64,000 nt of DNA, from positions 1 to 64,000 of the IMG/VR virus record IMGVR_UViG_3300044958_000668; one strand, 5' to 3'. The notes beneath the pieces were generated by a model. It had not been told where the DNA came from and ran no database searches. It saw only the letters and a list, made by a program, of their open reading frames with translations. This document shows, piece by piece, positions 20,653-27,903 of this stretch. Position 1 is the first letter of the stretch, and each line of letters starts with the position of its first letter. This DNA comes from a virus. The position numbers were made by a program, and so were the translations under genes.

Positions 20653-23385
20653 TTATATTCCCACTATTGTAAAGCCTTCATCGTTTATATCTTTCAAAAG
20701 CTTTTCCTCTGCCTTGGAAGGCTCATGCTTTATTTCAACTTGTTCCGGTTTAGCCATGACGACGAGTCTGCCATCTGCTGCTTTTTCAGGTAGCTCCGAA
20801 CGATTTCGTTTGGTCGGACTCTGAAAAACGTGACTGCTAAATCCGGGATCAGGTCGATTGATCCTCATTCTAAGAAAGTTACCTTGGCGGAATTCTCCGT
20901 CCCAATGCTCTATTTCTTCCTTAAATCTAACAAAATCATCTTCCCACATCGTCACCAGTCTTGTGTTAAAATTTTCATCTTGAACAGTAAAAACATAATA
21001 AGGATTTCCCTTTTTAGAAAGCCTCTCCTGTAATGATGACTCCTTTTTAGGAAGCCCTTTTTTATCCAAGCTTACTATCTGACATTCAATTGGTGCCCAA
21101 AGCAAGGTTGATTCCTCATCAAAACGGTCAAAAGTCATTCCGCCTTTATAGTCAGGGCTGAACTCTATAGGATGCTGCCATGCGAATCCATAATACATCG
21201 ATTCTGCAATGCCTAGCAACTCGTTGTAAACATTTTCAAATCCCGTGTCGATTTCTCCAGAAGGCATAAAATCAGCAAGAGTGATTGGCAGATCAGAATC
21301 TTTCTTCTTCTTCAAAGATTCGACGTTTCTCTTGTACTTCTTTCCAATCTTTAAAATGTCTTCCAAATCATCTTTTAAGTGTTGGAAATTAAAATTCTCA
21401 AATTCAAATTCAGAAATGAAGAAATCTTTCTTAGGCAAATCTAATAAACCGCTTTTCAGAATCTCTTTTAAAAAGTTTTCAGAGGAACCATCGCCCCCAT
21501 TCTTGTAAAGAACGTAGTCCATCTCTTCTACAATTTTTAATTTAGATTTATCCGCACGCTTATCTCTGTCCTGACGCTTTTTTGTTTCATGTTTAAAGTA
21601 CTCCCAAAATTCATGGAGCACCTTTCTGTCTTCCTCTTCTCCGAAGCAATTTAAGGCAATCAAAGGCTTTAGAACTTTTGAATCTGTGCCAAATCTTTGC
21701 AAGAAGTCATCAAATCCACTGTATGGCTGTCCTTCCTCGATCTTATGAGAGACATCTTCCCCTATTCCCTTAATGTCAGAGAAGCCCATATAGACCAAAT
21801 CATCAACAATTTCCCAGTTCCAACCTGATTTGTTGATGTCTACCCTTTTTAGCTCTACACCATCTTTCTCTGCCTCAAGTTTGTAATCTTTAATTTTACC
21901 TGACTGGGTTTCGCATTGCAAAGTTCCACAATAAAACTCAATTGGAAAATGTGCCTTCAAGTAAAGAAGCCTAGACGAAATATAAGAATATGCGTAAGCG
22001 TGGCTTGCGTTAAATCCGTACTCTGAAAAAGCTTCCACTTGATCCCACAGTTCTTCAACTTCTTTCTTTTCCCAGCCGAGATTTGATTGCCCACGACCAA
22101 CGAACTGCTCTTTATATCGAGCAAACTCCTTAACCTTTTTCTTACTCATTGCTTTTCTGACTTTTTCGCAATGAATAAGCGGAATGTCTCCCACGACATT
22201 CAAAATTTTCATAACCTGTTCTTGGTAAACCATAACTCCATATGTTCTGCCAAGAATTGGCCTGAGAATCGGATGCAAATCTCCATCCATGTCTGGAACT
22301 GGATTACTAACAGGCTCTTGTCCTCTTTTTCGCCTGATGTACGTTTTATCCATGTCCATATTAAGAGGGCCGGGTCTGTACAGAGCAGAATAAGCAGGTA
22401 AATCATCAAACCCTGTTACACCGCCTTTTTTAACCATCTCACGCATTCCATTAGAATCAAACTGGAAAATGCACTTTAGCTTTCCTTCATCCGCTAAAGC
22501 AATTGCTTTAGGGTCATTCAGATAGGCAGTATCAGACCAATCGTCATCCGTGCCATCCAAAGCAGATATTGTCTTTATGTGAGGATGATTCCTTTTGACT
22601 AACTCGCTGATGGTTACAATTCTTTTCAAATCCGTAACAACCAAGAGGTCAAATTTAATCAAACCCAAAGGGCCTAAGTCGGTTCCAGACAGCCCTTCCA
22701 CAAATGCAGAAACATAAGCGTCGTCTTTGCCCTTAACCAGTGGAACCAGTTTATTGATTCTTTGATCAGAAATGATTAGCCCACCAGCATGCATTCCCAT
22801 TCCACGATTGCGATTTAAAAGCCTACGGGCAGCGTCTGCAACATCTGGATTGTCTTCGCAATATTTGCCCAATTTCTCAAATTGCTCTAAAGCTTTATCG
22901 AAAGTAAGAGTCTTGCCATCATTATCTTTCAAGCCAAGCTGAGTGGTTAGTCCTATAATTTCATTTCGATCCTTATCATGGACCTTGGCCATATCAATTA
23001 AAGAACTTTTTATTCCGTAAGTTGTGTAGTTGCCAATTGCGCAAACATTTTCTTTTCCAAACTCTTTCGGTGCCCACTCAACCTTTAGATAATCACGAAC
23101 TTGAGGTAAGTAATCTATATCAATATCTGGAAACTCGCCCTGTACAGAAACTGGTGGCAAATTTATGTCGAAATCATCGACCAAGTCTAAAAGATAAGCA
23201 ATTAAAAGATTGTTTTCATTGTTTTCAAATTTAGCTTTTTTAGAATGAAGATCTACAAAATACTCATGTTCCGCCTGAGCATCAAGCTCTTTAAGCTCCT
23301 CTCTTAATCGCTCTTTATATTCAGAAGAATCTAAGCCCTTTTTGGACATTCCTTCCACGCAAAGTTTTAGTAGTTGATCTCTCAT
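20653..23385 (-). CDS. dnaE: DNA polymerase III alpha, C-terminal (catalytic) half
   Basis: This 910-aa protein contains the DnaE polymerase core: catalytic aspartates in FPDIDIDYLP, the third aspartate in GLIKFDLLVV, and the conserved NRGMGMHAGG, IFQFDSNGMREM, YSALYRPGPL, YGVMVYQEQVM and AFSEYGFNASHAYAY. The helix-hairpin-helix (YMGFSDIKGIG) and an OB-fold (NPYYVFTVQDENF) follow. It lacks the PHP domain and the GPGRGS region, which are encoded by the separate gene at 27904-29563. The first 35 residues (LCVEGMSKKGL, SSEYKERLREELKEL) repeat a segment that also occurs in the N-terminal protein, so the split involved a partial duplication. Together the halves form a replicative polymerase. Confidence 0.95.
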   Translation of the reverse strand: MRDQLLKLCVEGMSKKGLDSSEYKERLREELKELDAQAEHEYFVDLHSKKAKFENNENNLLIAYLLDLVDDFDINLPPVSVQGEFPDIDIDYLPQVRDYLKVEWAPKEFGKENVCAIGNYTTYGIKSSLIDMAKVHDKDRNEIIGLTTQLGLKDNDGKTLTFDKALEQFEKLGKYCEDNPDVADAARRLLNRNRGMGMHAGGLIISDQRINKLVPLVKGKDDAYVSAFVEGLSGTDLGPLGLIKFDLLVVTDLKRIVTISELVKRNHPHIKTISALDGTDDDWSDTAYLNDPKAIALADEGKLKCIFQFDSNGMREMVKKGGVTGFDDLPAYSALYRPGPLNMDMDKTYIRRKRGQEPVSNPVPDMDGDLHPILRPILGRTYGVMVYQEQVMKILNVVGDIPLIHCEKVRKAMSKKKVKEFARYKEQFVGRGQSNLGWEKKEVEELWDQVEAFSEYGFNASHAYAYSYISSRLLYLKAHFPIEFYCGTLQCETQSGKIKDYKLEAEKDGVELKRVDINKSGWNWEIVDDLVYMGFSDIKGIGEDVSHKIEEGQPYSGFDDFLQRFGTDSKVLKPLIALNCFGEEEDRKVLHEFWEYFKHETKKRQDRDKRADKSKLKIVEEMDYVLYKNGGDGSSENFLKEILKSGLLDLPKKDFFISEFEFENFNFQHLKDDLEDILKIGKKYKRNVESLKKKKDSDLPITLADFMPSGEIDTGFENVYNELLGIAESMYYGFAWQHPIEFSPDYKGGMTFDRFDEESTLLWAPIECQIVSLDKKGLPKKESSLQERLSKKGNPYYVFTVQDENFNTRLVTMWEDDFVRFKEEIEHWDGEFRQGNFLRMRINRPDPGFSSHVFQSPTKRNRSELPEKAADGRLVVMAKPEQVEIKHEPSKAEEKLLKDINDEGFTIVGI

Positions 23386-23421
23386 ATGAAATTTATAACC
23401 TAAATCAATTACATTTGCAAC

Positions 23422-23817
23422 TTATCTTTTTCTTTTGACAACATTTGAATCTTTTCTCTTTCTTCTTCTTTTTGGCTTTTCTTCCTCTTTTTCTTCCTCA
23501 ACCGGAATAGGTTCTGGATCGAGTTGAAGAACAGACGAATCGGTCCACTTATGTCGATCCCACACCTGAACTGAACGGTTAAATTTTTGAAAAACCTTTT
23601 CTGCCTCGGTTTTTAAATCTTTTAAAGTGTTGCTTTCCTTGTAGTGAACGTAACAATTAGGATTATCTTCTTTAGACAAACCTAGAACATATCTGAACTC
23701 GTATTTGACCATTCCATATTCATCAAATTCTAATTCAATTTTAGGTTTTTCTTCTTCGCCTTCTATTATTTCCTCTTCTATTATTTCCTCTTCTTTAATC
23801 TTCCTCTTTCTTCCCAT
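23422..23817 (-). CDS. Charged Glu/Lys-rich protein (131 aa)
   Basis: Both ends are low-complexity and charged (KIKEEEIIEEEIIEGEEE; and a final Lys/Arg-rich segment RRRKRKDSNVVKRKR that resembles a nucleic-acid-binding tail). The centre (YEFRYVLGLSKEDNPNCYVH, EKVFQKFNRSVQVWDRHKW) looks folded. No recognised family. The start at 23817 (MGRKRK) is chosen over upstream Met codons because the longer frame runs through the previous gene; 23823 is an alternative. Confidence 0.55.
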   Translation of the reverse strand: MGRKRKIKEEEIIEEEIIEGEEEKPKIELEFDEYGMVKYEFRYVLGLSKEDNPNCYVHYKESNTLKDLKTEAEKVFQKFNRSVQVWDRHKWTDSSVLQLDPEPIPVEEEKEEEKPKRRRKRKDSNVVKRKR

Positions 23818-24067
23818 TTTCATTCCAGTATATTTGAGTGTGTTTATTGTTTTTGGAAAGCCATTCATGAACGTGATGGAGTGTATCAATACAATCTTGC
23901 TCAGTGAAATCCTTTAGCCTCTTTTTCTTTGGGAAATATGAATACTCTGAACTATCCGACCAGCCCTCGCCAGCAAGCTCCATCCCAAAGAGACCTTCTG
24001 CGTGCCCTAGAAACGAAGCCAGGAGAGACGTTACGTCTTGCAATTGTTTTAATTCATCAGAACTCAT
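23795..24067 (-). CDS. Hypothetical protein (90 aa)
   Basis: An acidic helical small protein (MSSDELKQLQDVTSLLASFL, then a Tyr/Lys-rich segment SYFPKKKRLKDFTEQDCIDTLHHVHEWLSKNN). The start 24067 is 2 bp after the previous stop. No known family. It overlaps the start of the charged-tail gene by about 23 bp. Confidence 0.5.
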   Translation of the reverse strand: MSSDELKQLQDVTSLLASFLGHAEGLFGMELAGEGWSDSSEYSYFPKKKRLKDFTEQDCIDTLHHVHEWLSKNNKHTQIYWNENGKKEED

Positions 24068-24069
24068 TT

Positions 24070-24327
24070 TTAATCCCAAATTAAAGTGCTTCTGTACCAA
24101 TCCTTGACCCAAAAATGATCTCTCCACATGGGGTCAAGTTTATATGGATGCTCTTTGTAATAATCCATTAATTTTATATTCAGCATCCCTTTCATTTTGG
24201 CATACTCTACAGGATCTATTTCTTGGCCGCAATCCTGGCATGTATAGCTCCCAATTAAACTATACATGCCATTAAATGTTGCATTGTCGTGTTCGCAGAT
24301 TAAGTCATCATAACTCTGATGCATCAT
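24070..24327 (-). CDS. Small protein with CxxC (85 aa)
   Basis: It has a Cys/His set LICEHDNATF and YTCQDCGQEIDP, which may form a zinc site (C-x-H … CxxC). The C-terminal half (YYKEHPYKLDPMWRDHFWVK, DWYRSTLIWD) is rich in aromatic residues. No named family. The ATG overlaps the tail of a 42-codon ORF upstream. Confidence 0.55.
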   Translation of the reverse strand: MMHQSYDDLICEHDNATFNGMYSLIGSYTCQDCGQEIDPVEYAKMKGMLNIKLMDYYKEHPYKLDPMWRDHFWVKDWYRSTLIWD

Positions 24328-24436
24328 CTGGGGCTTCCTTGAAAAAGTCTAAGGGGTATTCAACAACCGCACCTGTCTCCAACGGCTGAATTTCAAAAAT
24401 CAAACTCAAGTCAACATATTGCCCGTGAAATATCAT
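24308..24436 (-). CDS. Very small protein (42 aa)
   Basis: An ORF reading MIFHGQYVDLSLIFEIQPLE and ending FFKEAPDDASEL fills the gap between the YopX-like gene and the 85-aa gene. Its ATG directly follows the upstream TAA (TAAATG), and its end overlaps the next start, the coupled arrangement seen throughout this strand. A beta-strand-like N-terminus and acidic tail are all that can be said. Confidence 0.55.
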   Translation of the reverse strand: MIFHGQYVDLSLIFEIQPLETGAVVEYPLDFFKEAPDDASEL

Positions 24437-24835
24437 TTAATGATCTCCCTCAAATATGTTTCCAATTACTTCTATTTCACCCAGAAAATCACAATGTAAC
24501 CAACCGCCGTTGGGAACCCAGATTCCCCAACATAGATTATCTAAAGTTTGATCACTGTTCCACTCAACAAACCCAACATATCTTTCGCCGCCAATATCTG
24601 AGTTGTCAAAAACAACTTTATCTCCCTCGTAAATGTCAACTCCATTTTTATCTACAAGACCAATCCACTGCTGAGTAATGATGCCTTCTATTGGATGTGA
24701 CAACCGATGACAATTATGGCAGTCACTAGGGTTGGGACGAAAGCTGCTGCTGCATATGCCACGATTGCCAATATGCAGATTTTCCCTGAACATGCCAGAG
24801 CTTTGATCCCAGAATCTAAACCTAAACCTACTCAA
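24437..24835 (-). CDS. YopX-family protein
   Basis: The 132-aa product matches the YopX family seen in many phages: opening RFRFRFWDQSSGMF, then TQQWIGLVDKNGVDIYEGDKV and an ending LGEIEVIGNIFEGD. The function is unknown. A short insertion with CHNCHR near residues 39-44 carries a possible Cys/His metal site not typical of the family. It is a marker of phage DNA rather than of a pathway. Confidence 0.85.
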   Translation of the reverse strand: MSRFRFRFWDQSSGMFRENLHIGNRGICSSSFRPNPSDCHNCHRLSHPIEGIITQQWIGLVDKNGVDIYEGDKVVFDNSDIGGERYVGFVEWNSDQTLDNLCWGIWVPNGGWLHCDFLGEIEVIGNIFEGDH

Positions 24836-24854
24836 GTCATCTCCAATTTAAACC

Positions 24855-25073
24855 TCAATTATTTTCCGCAAATATCTCGTTAAAATAAGCCCTCGACGCT
24901 TCAGCGGTATCGTATCCGCTTGGATTAGTCTCCATGAAATCAGCAACATCTGCCGATGGACCAATTTGAACTAATTCTTCAAAGCATTCACGACATATGT
25001 AACCGTATGTATGAGAGTACCTTTCACACATGACGTTAGGACAATTTCCTCTGGCACAGGGAAGAACACTCAT
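24855..25073 (-). CDS. Small Cys-rich protein (72 aa)
   Basis: Five cysteines (LPCARGNCPNVMCERY and YICRECFEELV) suggest one zinc site. From memory, short phage proteins with the pattern C-A-R-x-x-CPN-x-MC-x-RYS-x-x-YGYIC-x-ECFEEL are widespread and of unknown function. The rest is acidic. It is the first protein gene after the tmRNA terminator. Confidence 0.75.
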   Translation of the reverse strand: MSVLPCARGNCPNVMCERYSHTYGYICRECFEELVQIGPSADVADFMETNPSGYDTAEASRAYFNEIFAENN

Positions 25074-25164
25074 TTCTTTTCCTTTGATATTAGAGTTTCA
25101 AACATCTTAAAAAAATGTCACGCATGAGTCAATAAAAAAAAGCTCAGTCATGCTTCATAACTCA

Positions 25165-25200
25165 TAATAAAAAAGCTCCCCTCGCAATGCGAGGGGAGCT
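25165..25200 (-). terminator. Intrinsic terminator of tmRNA
   Basis: A 12-bp GC-rich stem (25174-25185 with 25189-25200, AGCTCCCCTCGC arm, 3-nt loop) and a U run end the tmRNA transcript 4 bases after its mature 3' end. Confidence 0.93.
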
Positions 25201-25204
25201 TCAG

Positions 25205-25560
25205 TGGACCGGACGGGAGTCGAACCCGTGTGTTGCGCTACCTATTCAAAAGCGTCTACCTGTATAGTTTGATGTTTGAGTTTCGCATCATTAAACCACA
25301 ACAAACAAAGGTTTAAATCAACTATCAAACAACGAGTCTTAGTTCAAAAGTAGTTTGATTTGCTTTGAACGCATCCAGTATTGCGGCAAGTTGTCAAACG
25401 TCACTGGCAGACCTTTGAAACTTGGGCTACTTATAATTAAGCAGCCATAGCGAAATTAGTTTTGTCAACTAAATTTTTAATCGGATTTTTAAGGAGCCTT
25501 CCGATCAACTCCTACAGGCAACTCAAGAACTCAACAGCCAATCGATACCATTTCCAGCCC
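25205..25560 (-). ncRNA. ssrA: tmRNA (ssrA)
   Basis: The 356-nt region is a one-piece tmRNA. The acceptor stem pairs GGGCTGG (25554-25560) with CCGGTCC (25206-25212); the discriminator A is at 25205 and the CCA is not encoded. The T arm reads ACGGGTTCGACTCCCGT (25213-25229), and the 5' D-like segment is GGTATCGATTGG. The tag frame at 25469-25437 reads VDKTNFAMAA followed by TAA. tmRNA rescues stalled ribosomes and tags the product for ClpXP-type proteolysis. The tag ends AMAA where most bacterial tags end ALAA. Several hairpins in the middle are consistent with pseudoknots. A phage-borne tmRNA would keep rescue active late in infection. Confidence 0.96.
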
Positions 25561-25607
25561 GTGTGTTTTAGTTATACGCAAAAAAGATATTTTTGTAAAC
25601 TTAATTT

Positions 25608-25895
25608 CTAATTTTTATGAGCATCTGCCCATTTTGAATCTTCTGGAATGTCGTGTGTTTTGACGTAATCTCGCCACTTTTCATATCCATAAAGATCGAT
25701 ATATTCGCCTCTTCTTAGAGATCTTTTTTCTTCTGCCTGCTTGAGAATCTTTTTCCTATCTTGATCAAGCTTTGGATAATCGGCACGACCAGATTGCTGC
25801 GATGCTGCTGTATTCGCCCTCTTTAGCTTCTTTTCAAAAGATTTACTAGTTTTTCTCAACTCTTCCCGTCCTTCTAAGAACTTAGAAAAATTCAT
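25608..25895 (-). CDS. Basic protein with NFSKFLEG N-terminus
   Basis: A 95-aa basic, Lys/Arg-rich protein. It begins MNFSKFLEGREELRK, one of the seven F/W-motif N-termini discussed in the findings, and continues with a helical KSFEKKLKRANTAASQQSGR and a C-terminal YIDLYGYEKWRDYVKTHDIP. The start at 25895 is chosen because the longer frame begins inside the divergent gene's leader. It is divergent from the sulfotransferase gene. A role in the head is suggested only by the N-terminus. Confidence 0.6.
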   Translation of the reverse strand: MNFSKFLEGREELRKTSKSFEKKLKRANTAASQQSGRADYPKLDQDRKKILKQAEEKRSLRRGEYIDLYGYEKWRDYVKTHDIPEDSKWADAHKN

Positions 25896-25944
25896 AAAAT
25901 ATTCAGTCTGTTTGTTGTGTGATTTCATACTATTATATACCAGC

Positions 25945-26586
25945 ATGGTAAAAATATATTCCAACATATTTCCAGGAAAAATCACTGGCAGCGAATTCTG
26001 GAACAGGAATGGCCACTTAAATGACACCATCTGCTTTCTAAATGATTATTACAAATTTAATTTTTTATGTATACCCAAAAATGCCTCGAACACCATACGT
26101 AAAGAGCTTAATTCCAAAAGAGAAAAACTATTTTCCAAACTGAACAAGGATGAACAACTTTATCCAATTATCTGCTTTGTAAGACCTGTGGATGATAGAT
26201 TTTGGTCTGCTGTCAATACTATTTTGAGAAGAAAAAACGGCAGCACTAGAATGTTTTTAAGAAACTGCGATAGTATCGAGAAATTAGCAGATTACATTGC
26301 CTCCGGTAACGACCCGCACCTTGCATCCGTTTCCGTCTTAACATCAAACATAAAACACACGGACATACGTTGGTATGATTTGAAGGTTTTAGACCAACTT
26401 AACATTTGCCACCCAAGCATAAATCGCAATTTTGACACTTTAGACACATTGAAGCAGCTTGACATATTTGGATCAAAAAAAATCCAATCTTATTATGAAA
26501 AAGATTTTGAAATTTATGAAAACTCAAAAAAAGAGATTGAAAACATTAAGTTGAAGAAGTTATGTCATAAAAAAAGCCTGTTTTAA
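25945..26586 (+). CDS. Sulfotransferase-like protein
   Basis: The 213-aa product has a PAPS-site-like segment FLCIPKNASNTIRKEL (5'-phosphosulfate-binding loop) and a 3'-phosphate motif IICFVRPVDDRFWSAV, like small sulfotransferase-2 family members. It should transfer sulfate from PAPS to a glycan or other hydroxyl. The C-terminal half (RWYDLKVLDQLNICHPSINR) is divergent. It is a lone forward gene; its stop lies within a two-way terminator. A second sulfotransferase is encoded at 40935-41528. Confidence 0.7.
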   Translation: MVKIYSNIFPGKITGSEFWNRNGHLNDTICFLNDYYKFNFLCIPKNASNTIRKELNSKREKLFSKLNKDEQLYPIICFVRPVDDRFWSAVNTILRRKNGSTRMFLRNCDSIEKLADYIASGNDPHLASVSVLTSNIKHTDIRWYDLKVLDQLNICHPSINRNFDTLDTLKQLDIFGSKKIQSYYEKDFEIYENSKKEIENIKLKKLCHKKSLF

Positions 26587-26600
26587 AAACAGGCTTTTTT
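26571..26600. terminator. Bidirectional terminator
   Basis: The hairpin AAAAAGCCTGTTT…AAACAGGCTTTTT (26571-26583 and 26587-26599) has an A run on one side and a T run on the other. It ends the sulfotransferase gene, whose stop codon is in the loop, and the acidic-repeat gene transcribed from the other strand. Confidence 0.9.
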
Positions 26601-26625
26601 ATTTCGGCTTATGGAAATTCTTGTT

Positions 26626-27324
26626 TCATCTCATGTTCATATAGCTTTTCATGGCGTCAGGCATTCCATCTGGAAGTCTTCTTTCACTGTGTTTCGATCT
26701 TAATCTTTCGAGTGGACCCATTTCGTCATCCATGCCCTCTTCGTCGTCTTCCATGTCTTCGTCGTCAGCATCCATGTCCATTTCGTCGGCATCCATGTCT
26801 TCGTCGTCGGCATCCATGTCTTCGTCGTCAGCATCCATGTCTTCGTCGTCAGCATCCATGTCTTCGTCGTCAGCATCCATGTCTTCGTCGTCAGCATCCA
26901 TGTCTTCGTCGTCATCCATGTCATCTTCAGTGCCCATGGGAGGACCAACCGCTTCGTTTTTATTTTGCATAAATGCATCAAAGCTTTCTGGCCATGTTTT
27001 TGCCTCTTTGCCGCTGGCATCTGTGTCTGGACTGTAGATTAAGTTTTTGTCGCCATCGTCTCCAAGTCCTTTTTCTTTGCCACCATCTGCAACTTGCATC
27101 CCAGGGTCTTTACCAGCAGCTTTGTATGGTGCAGGCTTAGAAGTTTTACTTCCAGCTACGTCTTCCATACCTTTTCCATCATCCTTTAACTTACGACCAG
27201 CCTGAGACTTCTCTGGAGAAGCTGGGGTTGGACCGTCATAGTCAGCAACTTTTTTAGTGCTTGCCTTTTCTCTCGTCTTGCTTCTAGAGTCTATATACTC
27301 GTTCCAAGTTTTCCAATTGTTCAT
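26626..27324 (-). CDS. Acidic repeat protein with NNWKTW N-terminus
   Basis: A 232-aa protein. It starts MNNWKTWNEYIDSRSKTRE (F/W-motif N-terminus), has a Lys/Gly/Pro-rich central region, and then a run of DDEDMDA heptapeptides from about residue 135 to 200, ending in LERLRSKHSERRLPDG. The strong acidic block may mimic DNA or bind basic proteins or divalent metals. T4 prohead core proteins are also charged and helical, so a scaffold or internal head role is conceivable. No known family. Confidence 0.75.
   Translation of the reverse strand: MNNWKTWNEYIDSRSKTREKASTKKVADYDGPTPASPEKSQAGRKLKDDGKGMEDVAGSKTSKPAPYKAAGKDPGMQVADGGKEKGLGDDGDKNLIYSPDTDASGKEAKTWPESFDAFMQNKNEAVGPPMGTEDDMDDDEDMDADDEDMDADDEDMDADDEDMDADDEDMDADDEDMDADEMDMDADDEDMEDDEEGMDDEMGPLERLRSKHSERRLPDGMPDAMKSYMNMR
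26755..26901 (-). repeat. 21-bp tandem repeat, 7 units
   Basis: Seven consecutive 21-bp units with forward-strand consensus GTCTTCGTCGTCAGCATCCAT encode DDEDMDA on the reverse strand. The second unit (GTCCATTTCGTCGGCATCCAT) is divergent. A partial unit follows. Copy number is likely variable by slippage. Confidence 0.9.
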
Positions 27325-27332
27325 CTTTTCTC

Positions 27333-27515
27333 CTAATGTGCATTTTCTGCTATTAGCATTATAATTAATAAAATGAGATAAAGCCCTAGGCCAGTGCCGA
27401 AAAATACAATGCCTAAAACAAATCCTAGTCTAACTGTTGTAGGGTTGATGTTTAAGTCTCTTCCCAATCCTGAACAGACACCAAACAAAACCTTATTGCC
27501 AAGATCTCTCTTCAT
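27333..27515 (-). CDS. PspC-domain small membrane protein
   Basis: The 60-aa product is nearly the whole PspC domain: KRDLGNKVLFGVCSGLGRDL, NINPTTVRLGFVLG and a hydrophobic IVFFGTGLGLYLILLIIMLI helix. Host PspC is an inner-membrane partner of the phage-shock response. The start 27515 has AGGAG 8 nt upstream. The phage version is the minimal domain without the cytoplasmic or DNA-binding regions, so it might modulate the host envelope-stress sensor. Confidence 0.85.
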   Translation of the reverse strand: MKRDLGNKVLFGVCSGLGRDLNINPTTVRLGFVLGIVFFGTGLGLYLILLIIMLIAENAH

Positions 27516-27581
27516 AATATACTCCTGTTTTATATTTAGTGTATTATGTGCTTTTTTTTTAAAGCATAAAGTATATATTGT

Positions 27582-27902
27582 ATGCAATTCAGAAAATGGC
27601 TAATAAAAGAAATGGCTCACATATCAATTGATGAACCAATCGACATTGGAGATCAAAAAAATGTATCTATGATTGATATGCAGTTTGAACTATATCCCGA
27701 CATGACCCAGACAACTCTAGCTCACTGGATAGTCAACGGATTTGCCGCCAAAGTCCCAAATAGCAATTATTATATAGTTTTTGACGGAAAAACAGGAAAA
27801 GCAAAGGTGTCCGATTCGACAGAGAACAAAATGCAAGTTCCTGGCGAATGGCACAAAATGGCTTATATGTCGAGCGATATGCCAGCTTGGAAATCTGCGT
27901 GA
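27582..27902 (+). CDS. Protein with QFRKWLIKE N-terminus (106 aa)
   Basis: It begins MQFRKWLIKEMAHISID (F/W motif, with a Glu after a hydrophobic pair, like a prohead-protease site). The rest is a small alpha/beta domain (VSMIDMQFELYPDMTQTTLA, YYIVFDGKTGKAKVSD). No recognised family. It is convergent with the dnaE N-terminal gene, whose stop is 1 bp away. Confidence 0.65.
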   Translation: MQFRKWLIKEMAHISIDEPIDIGDQKNVSMIDMQFELYPDMTQTTLAHWIVNGFAAKVPNSNYYIVFDGKTGKAKVSDSTENKMQVPGEWHKMAYMSSDMPAWKSA

Positions 27903-27903
27903 G

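Noticed and set aside
26755-26901. Possible CRISPR array
   Set aside because: Units are contiguous 21-bp coding repeats with no spacers; no Cas genes or other arrays were seen.
26651-27037. Ser-rich and Pro/His-rich open frames opposite the acidic repeat gene
   Set aside because: They are low-complexity shadows of the 21-bp coding repeat on the other strand, without ribosome sites.
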